Both the position numbers and the translations under genes were made by a program. This document shows, piece by piece, positions 51,401 through 57,620 of a DNA stretch of 64,000 bases; within the stretch, counting starts at the first letter, position 1, and the number at the start of each line of letters is the position of its first letter. A model generated the notes under the pieces. It saw nothing but the letters and a program-made list of their open reading frames with translations, was not told the origin of the DNA and made no database searches. The DNA lies in the NCBI GenBank assembly GCA_916613615.1, contig OU744726.1, forward strand, positions 15,813,515 to 15,877,514, written 5' to 3'. Origin of the DNA: Steromphala cineraria (Eukaryota; Mollusca; Gastropoda; Trochida; Trochidae).

Positions 51401-54400
51401 TTGCACTAAAACGCAAGTGAACAAACTTAAGATACGCAGCTGTATATATGAACGAGTTTTTCATACTACGTTATCTATGAGTGAATATTTCCAAAACCAC
51501 GTGAATTTTCTCAAAACACGTGAACTGAGTGAATCGCTTACCACGTGACTTGTGTGGGTATAATGAAACCTCAGTGCCAGCATCCAGCCTGCAGACTTGG
51601 CCACACTGAGGTCAGTCCTGATCTTGTGCAGAAAGTCCTCCGAGATGTGGTGATGCACGAAGGAGTCTAGTATGTAGACTCTCAGGGCCAGATTGATTCC
51701 ATCATCACGTCGTATCTTGTCCAGCTGTCCGATCTGTTGCATTGCAAATTTGGAGACATTCAGTTGCGAATCCAGGAAGTTTGAAAAGATGGGATGTCTC
51801 AATTATTACTTAAAAAGTCCCTTATTGCACATACAAGTTTGATTTAATGCAATGTGGCTTCTATCTTTCCAGCCCGAGAATTGCTCATATGACAACAGAG
51901 GTTGGCTCAGATTTGTATGACCAGAGCAACCGTAAATCCCCATATAATAGCACGCTTTTTATTATCACATTCCTTGATTAAAAGCGGGGACTAGGCCTTG
52001 AAAGAAATAAAGAATCGCCTGACTTGAATAATCACCATATGTTTTACAGCAACGTAACACCTTCCTTTCCTTAACTTGTATATTTATGAAACGCTCAACA
52101 GTTGCTAACGGCTGCGTTCAGAATAAGAAAATCTGATGATGATTTTGGTAATTCTACTTCAACTCATATACAAATTATGCATGACGAAATTATTAATTGG
52201 AGGGCGATTCTTTAAGTATTAACGGGCGATTCTTTAAGTATGAACGGTACCCCTGTTGGTAAAATCACAAATGCAATTGTAAAGATTTTTTTTAGACACA
52301 GGTTCGGGCGTATTTGCATAGTCCCATTGCAAATGAAAGAGAATCAGCTCGAATGAAGATAAGCTGTTGACATTCTGGAACTACTTGCCGTGAGAGACTG
52401 AAACCTGCTGGCCCAGGCCTCAATCATCTTGTAGAAACCCCGCCCAGGATTCTCTATGTGATCCGATGATGCTTGGTACGTGACTCTGTTGTAACTGAAA
52501 GGACTTTCAACTTTGTACATTTTGAACAGAGACATCCCTCGCTTTCGGCTCGGGAAACACTTCTGCTGATACCCGAGAAAGAAGCATACAGTGATTGAAT
52601 CATATCTGGCATAGGATATCTAACGTAACTCATGTTATATAATATATAATCAACGAAACAAAATCTTACAATTAAATCTGCTCTAAAATTTGAAAGTGTG
52701 CTTATTATATAGTTCAAGTAATGCAATATCCAGTATAGTTTGTCCAGTTTAAGAACAACATCATCAACTTCAACTTCAGTTTTAATTTTGCAATGTTGCA
52801 ACATTAATGTTGCATAACCTGTCCCCGCACAAGAATTAAGCAGGGGGTAGGTTCTCTTGTTTTTATTTATAGAACACAATCAAAACCTAATTTCCTTGTT
52901 AACACATTATAAGAGATATCTCTGTCAACTATGTAATGGGCTCACTGAACAAACTTTATAAACACCAGAAGATATTAGTTTCTAAACTGTTTTATGTAGA
53001 ACAACTGTTTCAATGAAAACAATTGCTTAATTTATCTCTGATCGTCTTCAGGTTTTTCAGTCACCATAAACATCTATATATCTTTATGAGTCCAATACAA
53101 TAAATCAAAGCATCTTAGCTTGCTATTTGATTCGACTTAAAGAGAATATGCTGTCAAAATGAACACAATACAGCTGGTACAAATTTACGTAACTGTTTGA
53201 GTAAAATGTCTTCGGGCAGGAGGTGAAAACAAAACAAAGCCAATTTGACTTCAGTGTCAGTAAAAATGTCATTGAAAGTATATTAAAGTATATATTAGAT
53301 ACACAAATAGATAAAGATAACATTATTACATCTTGTGGCAAGACGCCTTGAGTACTCACCTTGATCCGTGGAGACTACCGCAGGAGTTGCAGGCTCCACG
53401 GATTCCTTGTATATGGACATCACAAGTTAGTGAATTGTTTATCATAAATCAACAGTAAACATAAGATTAGTAAGGTCACTCGGCATTATAACGGAGTCCA
53501 GGTTGTCAAAAACATATCAAAACTCAAATCTCTGCTCGGTAAATACATGTTACAATTGCACTGGATCACGGGAAACTTTTTACTTCAAAAGCAAATTCTC
53601 ATCATTTAACGCATAAAACCGGGGCGCACTTTAGGATAGATGCATTGTCTCTTTAAAATATCATCAAAATTCGCCCATTGTTTTTCAAATAAACATCCTC
53701 TAGATCGCTATTTTAAGATATTATAAACTTAAAAGGTGGTTCATGCGACCTCTGACCCTGGATCAGCCTGGGAACATCTTATAGTGCACAGTTATAGGCG
53801 TTTTATGGATGTTCCGTAAAATACGGTCCACAGGGGCCATTGGCAAAAACTTATTTTCATCTTCTTCGCCTGGTGAAATTTTGTGTACATAACCTAAGCT
53901 AAATGGAGATTATTAATTGCTGAATTCATAACAGTGCAACTCATAGAAAAGGCCATATATACTCTTAAATTCAGAGCAAATAACCTTGAAAGCTGATATC
54001 CTCTGAACAGTCTCCTAACCTTATGGTAATTATGTTTTATGAATTGTTGACGCTTTTGACCAGAGAATGGAGACACCTATTGTGTTTTTTATTAAAAAGT
54101 ATACGAAGGCTGATGATCTACAGCGTCAATGGCCCTATTATATATATGTTTATAGATTACTGTTGATCTCGTAGCATTATCTAGACTCATCCTGTCTCAG
54201 TGTAAAAAGTTTTCGCTGACGCTCCACTTTCATACCCTGGGTGAAAACCCCAGTGAAACGTGCGTGCTGTGACCTCTGACCTATGAACTATCTAATAATA
54301 CTCAACCAATGACATCGTCTGAAAGGCGAGTCGGTATAAGCAAAAATGCGTTGCTAAGAACGCCTTTGTGCTTTGTCTAACTTTTAAACAAATGATCGTT

Positions 54401-54669
54401 TATGACTCAACAACACTAAAACTGATAGAAACGGCATATCAACTCCGACAACTATTTTTACATTATTTTGCCAAGGAAATAAAAAAAATGTCAATAAAAA
54501 TATCATTTGTTTGATTATAATATTTCACTTTTTAAGGTCGTTCTATATAATTTACTGTACTTGTGTTGTCAACCAAGCAAAAGTTGTAAACGATATTTTT
54601 AAAAAAAACATTTTAAAAAAGCACCTTACCTGTAGTAGTGAAAATGAGAAGGGTCCTATCTAATCTCAT
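25420..54669 (-). CDS. DUF4874/DUF4832 protein with C-terminal carbohydrate-binding-like domain (17 exons, 679 aa)
   Basis: Exons in order: 54630-54669, 53360-53405, 52389-52548, 51542-51733, 49949-50078, 46995-47130, 33585-33688, 32760-32888, 32014-32162, 31227-31351, 30690-30810, 29740-29859, 28852-28948, 27315-27522, 26905-26998, 26292-26387, 25420-25512; 2040 nt, every phase consistent. NPGRGFYK (62-69) opens the DUF4874-like barrel region. GFIGMWGEW (near 185-192), VQVRTPDFK (237-245), HHNDCFLASD (from 271), GGETC (306-310) and FHWSF (from 324) are motifs typical of DUF4832 proteins, which are common in bacteria and thought to be glycosidase-like. After a Gly-rich linker (517-530) comes a beta-sandwich-like module (NHSFED near 537, WQEAT near 638, ALFDDVSF at the end) resembling carbohydrate-binding modules. 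The function is probably secreted glycan binding or cleavage, which is inference. Weak points: exons 1-2 and the exon 3 acceptor, and the weak donor A|GTGCTG after exon 8. Confidence 0.85.
26042..26106. repeat. Short foldback
   Basis: CAGCGTATGTCTCCGCCT pairs with AGGCGGAGACATATTCGCTG. It lies in the last intron of the DUF4832 gene. Confidence 0.65.
27803..27947. repeat. Foldback element, about 30-bp arms
   Basis: CGCCAGTTTCCGAACTGTCA...TATGCCTT on the left is mirrored by AAGGCATAAAACTGACAGTG...AACTGG on the right. Intron of the DUF4832 gene, between exons 13 and 14. Confidence 0.65.
29113..29160. repeat. Short repeat with hairpin, copy 1
   Basis: GCAGATCAGGTCATGAAATG then TTGATCGAG and CTCTGTTCTTATT. 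It recurs at 29479-29523 with two changes and, more diverged, near 57300-57340. All lie in introns or UTR. Confidence 0.55.
29479..29523. repeat. Short repeat with hairpin, copy 2
   Basis: Near-identical to 29113-29160 (same GCAGATCAAGTCATGAAATG core). Lies just downstream of exon 12 of the DUF4832 gene. Confidence 0.55.
30131..30433. repeat. 19-bp minisatellite, 16 units
   Basis: The unit is CATAACAGGGGTAGATCGA, repeated 15 times plus one degenerate unit. Units differ only at one site (GATC versus GGTC), in the order A A G A G A A G G A G G A A G and a final degenerate A. Because 19 is not a multiple of three, all minus frames cycle through the same peptide and stay open, which produces spurious frames. 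Lies in the DUF4832 gene intron between exons 11 and 12. Confidence 0.95.
32588..32722. repeat. GC-rich minisatellite
   Basis: Imperfect tandem units of the type GGTTTAGCGGGGTGCC / GGTTTAGAGAGGTGC, alternating. It lies in the DUF4832 intron just downstream of exon 8, ending about 35 bases from the donor, and is far richer in G+C than its surroundings. Confidence 0.85.
34000..34690 (+). mobile_element. LINE 3' fragment with (CTT)n tail
   Basis: The 183-codon frame at 34009-34560 matches, residue by residue in places, the C-terminal part of the LINE protein at 62850-63890: FVNEF, NWHSRITSSS versus DWHSTLDSSS, LEPEKYI, then C..C and EFHF...CPFY, a terminal zinc-knuckle-like region. A short 3'UTR (GGCCATGAGGCCTTCAATAC) and AATAAA(CTT)n follow. 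It is 5'-truncated and lies inside intron 6. Confidence 0.85.
35728..37060. repeat. Three tandem units of about 440 bp rich in TGACCTTGACCTTTGACC
   Basis: Each unit holds three clusters of TGACCT-type sequence: at 35745, 36189, 36623; at 35911, 36317, 36752; and at 36042, 36477, 36912. The spacing between units is 434-444 bp for the first set. Clusters of the first set end in CAAGGTCACACAAT, so half-sites face both ways. The block ends in a short (CGG)n near 37045. No coding potential is seen. Confidence 0.85.
37419..37774 (+). mobile_element. TTAA-type MITE, copy C (best preserved)
   Basis: AGGGGCAGTAGCACGTTTTT at the left is inverted at the right end (AAAAACGTGCTACTGCCCCT). TTAA lies on both sides (37415-37418, 37775-37778). 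356 bp. The small open frame inside is not a gene. Confidence 0.9.
37990..38100 (+). mobile_element. Retroelement 3' tail
   Basis: TTTCCCTCGGGATAATAAAG followed by CTTTATCTTATGATCTTATC resembles the 3' end and short tandem tail of an L2/CR1-like LINE or a SINE mobilised by one. Truncated. Confidence 0.5.
38395..38486 (+). promoter_or_regulatory. TATA-like box and 5'UTR exon of nested gene 1
   Basis: CTATATTTAAAG at 38396 lies about 30 bases before a likely start. The untranslated exon ends GGCAGTG at about 38486, followed by donor GTGAGG. The acceptor TTTTTTCAG ends at 38582. Confidence 0.5.
38597..40778 (+). CDS. Nested small protein 1 (76 aa, unrecognised family)
   Basis: Four coding exons: 38597-38621, 39631-39648 (an 18-nt microexon), 39957-40028 and 40663-40778, 231 nt, all introns GT-AG and all in phase 1. 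The product starts MSMSGHVKGQQGPTAKAVVV and ends VSAVGFKFS. It is hydrophilic, with no signal peptide, membrane segment or Cys, so probably intracellular. I do not recognise the family. It is related to the neighbour at 43029-45382: the first coding exon is 25 nt in both, and the third exon here (AKAVVVGKD) aligns with the two repeated exons there (KAEAVGNDKD, KAEAVGKEED). It lies antisense inside intron 6 of the DUF4832 gene, so both may be transcribed across each other. A 3'UTR to AATAAA near 41130-41142 fits. The start is the first ATG after the acceptor. Confidence 0.75.
39338..39472. repeat. (TAG)n microsatellite
   Basis: AGTAGTAGT tract with rare GAA interruptions, preceded by degenerate units from about 39228. 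It lies in intron 1 (coding) of nested gene 1. The poly-Ser frame across it is an artefact. Confidence 0.95.
40294..40568. mobile_element. Foldback MITE with about 65-bp arms
   Basis: CACTGTGTATAACCGTACAC at the left, continuing to GCTAGCGAGGAGC, is repeated in inverse at 40503-40568 with about three mismatches. It sits in the last intron of nested gene 1, about 95 bases before the final exon. Confidence 0.85.
41683..41810. repeat. Foldback element, about 48-bp arms
   Basis: CGCTTAAATACAGCGTTAGA pairs with TCTAACGCTGTATTTAAGCG, and outside these AGGCTTTCCAAC (about 41624) pairs with GTTGGAAAGCCT (about 41810-41821), so a larger element of about 200 bp is likely. Confidence 0.75.
42425..42515. 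repeat. AT-only minisatellite, about 24-bp unit
   Basis: Four units of TATATGTTTATATTTATATT type in tandem. Confidence 0.85.
42787..42878 (+). promoter_or_regulatory. TATA box and 5'UTR exon of nested gene 2
   Basis: GTATATATACCC at about 42786-42797 precedes an exon beginning near 42813 and ending CCTTTTACTG at 42878, then donor GTAGGT. The exon sequence (GCAGTTTATTGTCACAC, CTCTTCGTTRAACTATAGTT) recurs at 45265-45320. Confidence 0.6.
43029..45382 (+). CDS. Nested small protein 2 (Lys/Glu/Asp-rich; 3' end uncertain)
   Basis: Coding exons 43029-43053, 43785-43865 and 44547-44651, all in phase 1, encode a charged protein beginning MEKKSEKDVKAEAVGNDKDD and then repeating KAEAVGKEEDGNGDDGIEED. 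The second and third exons are duplicates of each other and relate to the third exon of nested gene 1. A fourth exon from acceptor GATGTAG (45228) stays open to TGA at 45380-45382 and would give 121 aa. However, that reading runs through a duplicated copy of the 5'UTR exon, so it may be accidental and the true last exon lost. No homologue of the last exon of gene 1 is seen downstream. Function unknown; inferred to be intracellular from its high charge and lack of a signal peptide. Confidence 0.55.
43954..44060 (-). mobile_element. Retroelement 3' tail with (TCTG)n
   Basis: On the minus strand, GGAGACCTTAATAAATTATC is followed by (TCTG)n. This is a typical LINE/SINE 3' end. It sits in the intron after the second coding exon of nested gene 2. 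Confidence 0.55.
45256..45660 (+). pseudogene. Decayed partial copy of nested gene 2 (5' end)
   Basis: 45263-45330 duplicates the 5'UTR exon of nested gene 2, and 45504-45660 duplicates its first coding exon and the following intron: TCATTTCAAGAAAATGGAGA, then AGAAAAGTGGAAAAGATG, then TACAGTTATGTAG.TCA.TGAG. The donor after GATG reads TT instead of GT, so the exon cannot splice as in the original. The intron between the two blocks has been replaced by unrelated sequence containing the hairpin at 45411-45494. Confidence 0.8.
45411..45494. repeat. Foldback element with about 33-bp arms
   Basis: CCATTCTCGATAATCCAGTG...TTCCGATAA pairs almost perfectly with TTATCGGAAC...GATTATCGAGGATGG around a roughly 15-base loop. 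It lies inside the decayed gene copy. Confidence 0.85.
47185..47332. repeat. Foldback element, about 40-bp arms
   Basis: AGAGAATACTAAATG...CTTCCATTTAA and, in inverse, TTAAATGGAAGAAAG...TTTAGTATTCTG, with several mismatches. Confidence 0.6.
48013..48379 (-). mobile_element. TTAA-type MITE, copy D
   Basis: Reverse orientation relative to copy C. Left TTAA at 48009-48012; at the right end the target reads TTGA, probably a later mutation. Confidence 0.85.
48597..48952 (-). mobile_element. TTAA-type MITE, copy E
   Basis: Reverse orientation, with intact ends and TTAA at 48593-48596 and 48953-48956. Only 213 bp from copy D. Confidence 0.88.
49527..49760 (+). mobile_element. TTAA-type MITE, copy F (truncated)
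   Basis: Left end with TTAA (49523-49526) and the first 234 bp closely match copy C. It stops after GGCTAAACTTAACG and lacks the right end. Confidence 0.85.
50411..50482 (-). tRNA. tRNA-like sequence, probably a SINE head
   Basis: On the minus strand, GCCTCAGTAGCTCAATCGG carries an A box, a D-arm (GCTC...GAGG) and a B box GGTTCGATTC at tRNA spacing, and the ends pair imperfectly as an acceptor stem. The anticodon stem does not pair well, so this is more likely the 5' head of a SINE than a functional tRNA gene. Lies in intron 4 of the DUF4832 gene. Confidence 0.5.
50735..50876. mobile_element. Foldback MITE with about 62-bp arms
   Basis: TATACCAACCCTTCCCACGG...TTTGAATCGTGA pairs with TCACGATTCAAAC...GAAGTGTGGGTATA with about nine mismatches around a GC-rich loop. 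The open frame crossing it is not a gene. Confidence 0.8.
52383..52388 (-). other. Non-canonical GC donor of intron 3, DUF4832 gene
   Basis: After exon 3 the minus strand reads CTCACG|GCAAGT. No GT donor nearby leaves phase 0, which the next exon (starting ATC GGA CAG) requires. GCAAGT is the consensus for GC-AG introns, and using it gives a continuous reading FQSLT|IGQLDKIR. Confidence 0.65.
52549..54629 (-). other. Introns 1 and 2 of the DUF4832 gene
   Basis: No further exon convincingly seen. The first two exons are short and rest on splice signals and phase alone, not on family similarity, so the true N-terminus could differ. Confidence 0.45.
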
Positions 54670-55676
54670 TAAAATCAAATCATAGATTTGCTTCCTTATT
54701 TAAAATTACGTTGTTACTTGTCACAAAACTAAGATCTGACAGAATCCCGTAGAGACCCGTGTCCAGGTGAACTTTTAACAGGAAATGACCCCGAATATGA
54801 TAGCCAATCACTTTGTAGAGACGATCAAGATGCGACGGCGTCTAATCTTCAGACCCCCTTTACCCCTTTACCCCCGTCGTCTATTAGAGACCCGGCGTCT
54901 ATTTATTCTTAGTAGGAAATAGATGTGTATAGATGGTGTAGAGGGAGACTACTTTATTTGCATTCAACCACGGGAGCATTAATCAATCAACTTATCACCC
55001 GGCGTTTATTCGAGACCCGGCTTGTATTTACTTAATACAGCCATACCCCCGGCCTCTATTCGAGGAAATACGGTAGACTGCATTACATGAAGAAACTTGC
55101 CATAATGCCTATTTTCAACAACTTATACCATAAACAATTATGTAATTGTTCTTCATTATTTTGATGAGCTGTTTCATTGTTGGATAATAAATGACGTTGT
55201 AATATTGTTTATACTGACCGTTTTAACGCGGTGTTAACAATTAGTTAAAGTACAAAATAGATTTTTAACAATAATCCCCATTTTAAACCAATATTCACTC
55301 CGGTGCCCCTTTCTAAACAAAATTAACCCGTGATTTAAATTATGTCTCTAAAACAACATTTTGTATCACGGATTAAATCAAAGGAAGATAAGATGCAGCA
55401 ATATAACATAATTAGAACACGGACCTGTGAATAAGAGCGAAAGCAGAAACCAGTCAATCATGGTCCTGAGATTCTGTAATGCTGTCTATCTGCCTGTGCA
55501 CAAATTATCAAAACCCTCTCAAATGCTGTAATCTAGTGTTCTTTTTACCGACTTATCACTGTATTCTAGATATTATTGCGTGAACCATATGTTAGATAAG
55601 CCGATAAGAACATGTGCCATGTGCAAAGTTAAATGTGTCAAGATCATGAGAAGTATAGTGATTTAAAGGGGCAGTA
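54670..55676. other. Upstream region between DUF4832 and centrin-like genes
   Basis: 54850-55075 holds several copies of a CCCGGCGTCTATTCGAGG-type motif (near 54861, 54891, 54999, 55052), the last followed by GAAATACGGTA. I recall similar blocks as dispersed repeats in marine invertebrate genomes. No gene is seen. Confidence 0.45.
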
Positions 55677-56022
55677 GCACGTTTTTTGATAATTTTATAA
55701 TTTGAATTTCTCACTGATAATTGTAAGTGAATGCTAAATGTATTATTTTGACAGTGTCAAAAATCTCATTACACAAGCCAATCAACCATTGTCAGAGGAC
55801 AAAGAATGAAGATTCACATCAAATCCATTGGCGGCCATTTTTGTGTGAACACCTTTAATTCATTTTTGTAAGAAAAAGGAATCGCATGGCTAAACTTACC
55901 GTTATATACTGGAATTAATACTGCTCCATTTAGTTTAAATACATTGTCTTTCAATTGAGACCATTAATTTTCTTGTTCCTTCCATCACCCTATATTCCAC
56001 CTAAAAACGTGCTACTGCCCCT
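55677..56022 (+). mobile_element. TTAA-type MITE, copy G
   Basis: Full-length and close to copy C. TTAA at 55673-55676; the right side reads CCCCTTTTAA, with one extra T before the TTAA. Confidence 0.88.
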
Positions 56023-56311
56023 TTTAACATTACGATTAGGTTTGGTTACCACTCATATGTACAATTCTGTTTTCTTCACACTTTTACTTTCTTAAGACAT
56101 TTTAAGAAATATTTACCTTAAAAGAAACTGTCGAAACGATTTACGTTCAACTTGACTATTAGCTCTTGCGATGATTTTCCCCATTGTATTTGATAAAGGT
56201 ACTGCGAATGTTGTGAAACTATGGAATAAACATACTACTTAATATATTTTTTCGGCAAATGATAATGTTCACGAAATACTTGATCTTGATATTTACAAGT
56301 AGTCCTGTACC

Positions 56312-56405
56312 CGTTGTATGGTCGAGTTGATTAACATGATGGCATATTCAATTCGATAGGTGTTTTATGCCGAAGGTTCGAATCCCAAATTGATTCATCC
56401 AGGAA
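56312..56405 (+). tRNA. Degenerate tRNA-like sequence (Leu/Ser type)
   Basis: TGGTCGAGTTGATTAACATG resembles the A box and D-loop of long-variable-arm tRNAs, and AGGTTCGAATCCCA matches the B box. The acceptor stem does not pair. It is a pseudogene or SINE relic. Confidence 0.35.
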
Positions 56406-57428
56406 TATAATTACAGTCTTACTCATGGTGTGTGTTATCACAAACAGACAACTAACTATAGATTATCGCATCCTCTAATTCTTTTGAATGTTCATAAAAG
56501 GAGACAAAAGTTGAACAGTAAGTTTGAATCAATGATTTATTCATAATGAAAACGCTACACCACACAGTCTTTTCTCTGATTCAGTTTTATGTACAACATT
56601 GCATTGTGGGATTATTCTATTGCAGCCATGTTGTTATACAAACGCTGCAGCTCCTATCTAATCTCAAACACATGATCCACATTTTCTTTTAGTTCAAATG
56701 AGCTCCATGACAACTAATAGAGAACAATATATGTCCCTAAATTAGTTAAGTATGTCATATGTCAAACATAGTCCCATACAACGAAAATTGTTTGTTGGCT
56801 AATTTCACTTATGTGTGACAAACATAGTTCCATACAATGAAAATAAAGTGTTGGCTAATAGTTTGGCTCAGTTGCCATCAAAACAAACATCAGTAGTCCA
56901 GCAAAGTTCCATGTGAGCTTATTGGTTCAATTATCTACAGACAAACTTGACAGCGTCCTGCAGATAACATGACGAAACAAAACAGTTTGACAAGATATGA
57001 TGAACTCTGTGTTCACCCTGCTCAAGATAAATCATGAATGTTGTTGCTTATGCAACACTGAACATGCATAATCTCAACACTCGATGCTTTGTGTATTGAA
57101 TCCCTCCTAAATACCTACCCAGAGCAGGGTTATCTAAAGAAACCTTGAATGGTTACGTCCTGAGATGACTGATTACCTTAATTGTCTGCGTATCGGGTTC
57201 CCCAATTCAAAACATAATGGTTCTGTTAAACGTGAGACGTCAATCTCAAATGATTCTTTATTCACTGAATAGACTGCACGCCATTCTCTCCCCAATTAGG
57301 TAGCTTAAGTCATAAAATGTTGGTCGAGTATCAGGATGTTTTATTAGCTATCTTTGTTGGGAGAGAATGGCCGAACCAAGACCCTGATGGCAATCCATGT
57401 TGGGTTACTTCAAATGGCTAAGTAAAAT
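56406..57428. other. Region 3' of the centrin-like gene
   Basis: No second gene recognised; probably part 3'UTR. A diverged copy of the repeat seen at 29113 lies near 57300-57340. Confidence 0.4.
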
Positions 57429-57620
57429 AAGATCTGTTTGAGGCGGTGGTAAAATCTTTTCAGATATAACACAAAATCGGCTCTGTTTGAAGTGTCCGTA
57501 AAATCTTCCTCTGATATCTACATTAAATAGGCTCTGCTTGAAGTGTCCGTAAAATCTCCCTCAGATATCTACACAAAATCGGCTCCGTTTGAAGCGTCCA
57601 TAAAATCTTCTTCAGAAGAG
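57429..57620. repeat. 51-bp tandem repeat at the stop codon of the centrin-like gene
   Basis: Unit starts lie at 57429, 57480, 57531 and 57582, each close to GCTCTGTTTGAAGTGTCCGT followed by AAAATCTTCCTCTGATATC. The last unit runs into the stop codon (57612-57614), so the array forms the beginning of the 3'UTR. Confidence 0.85.
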
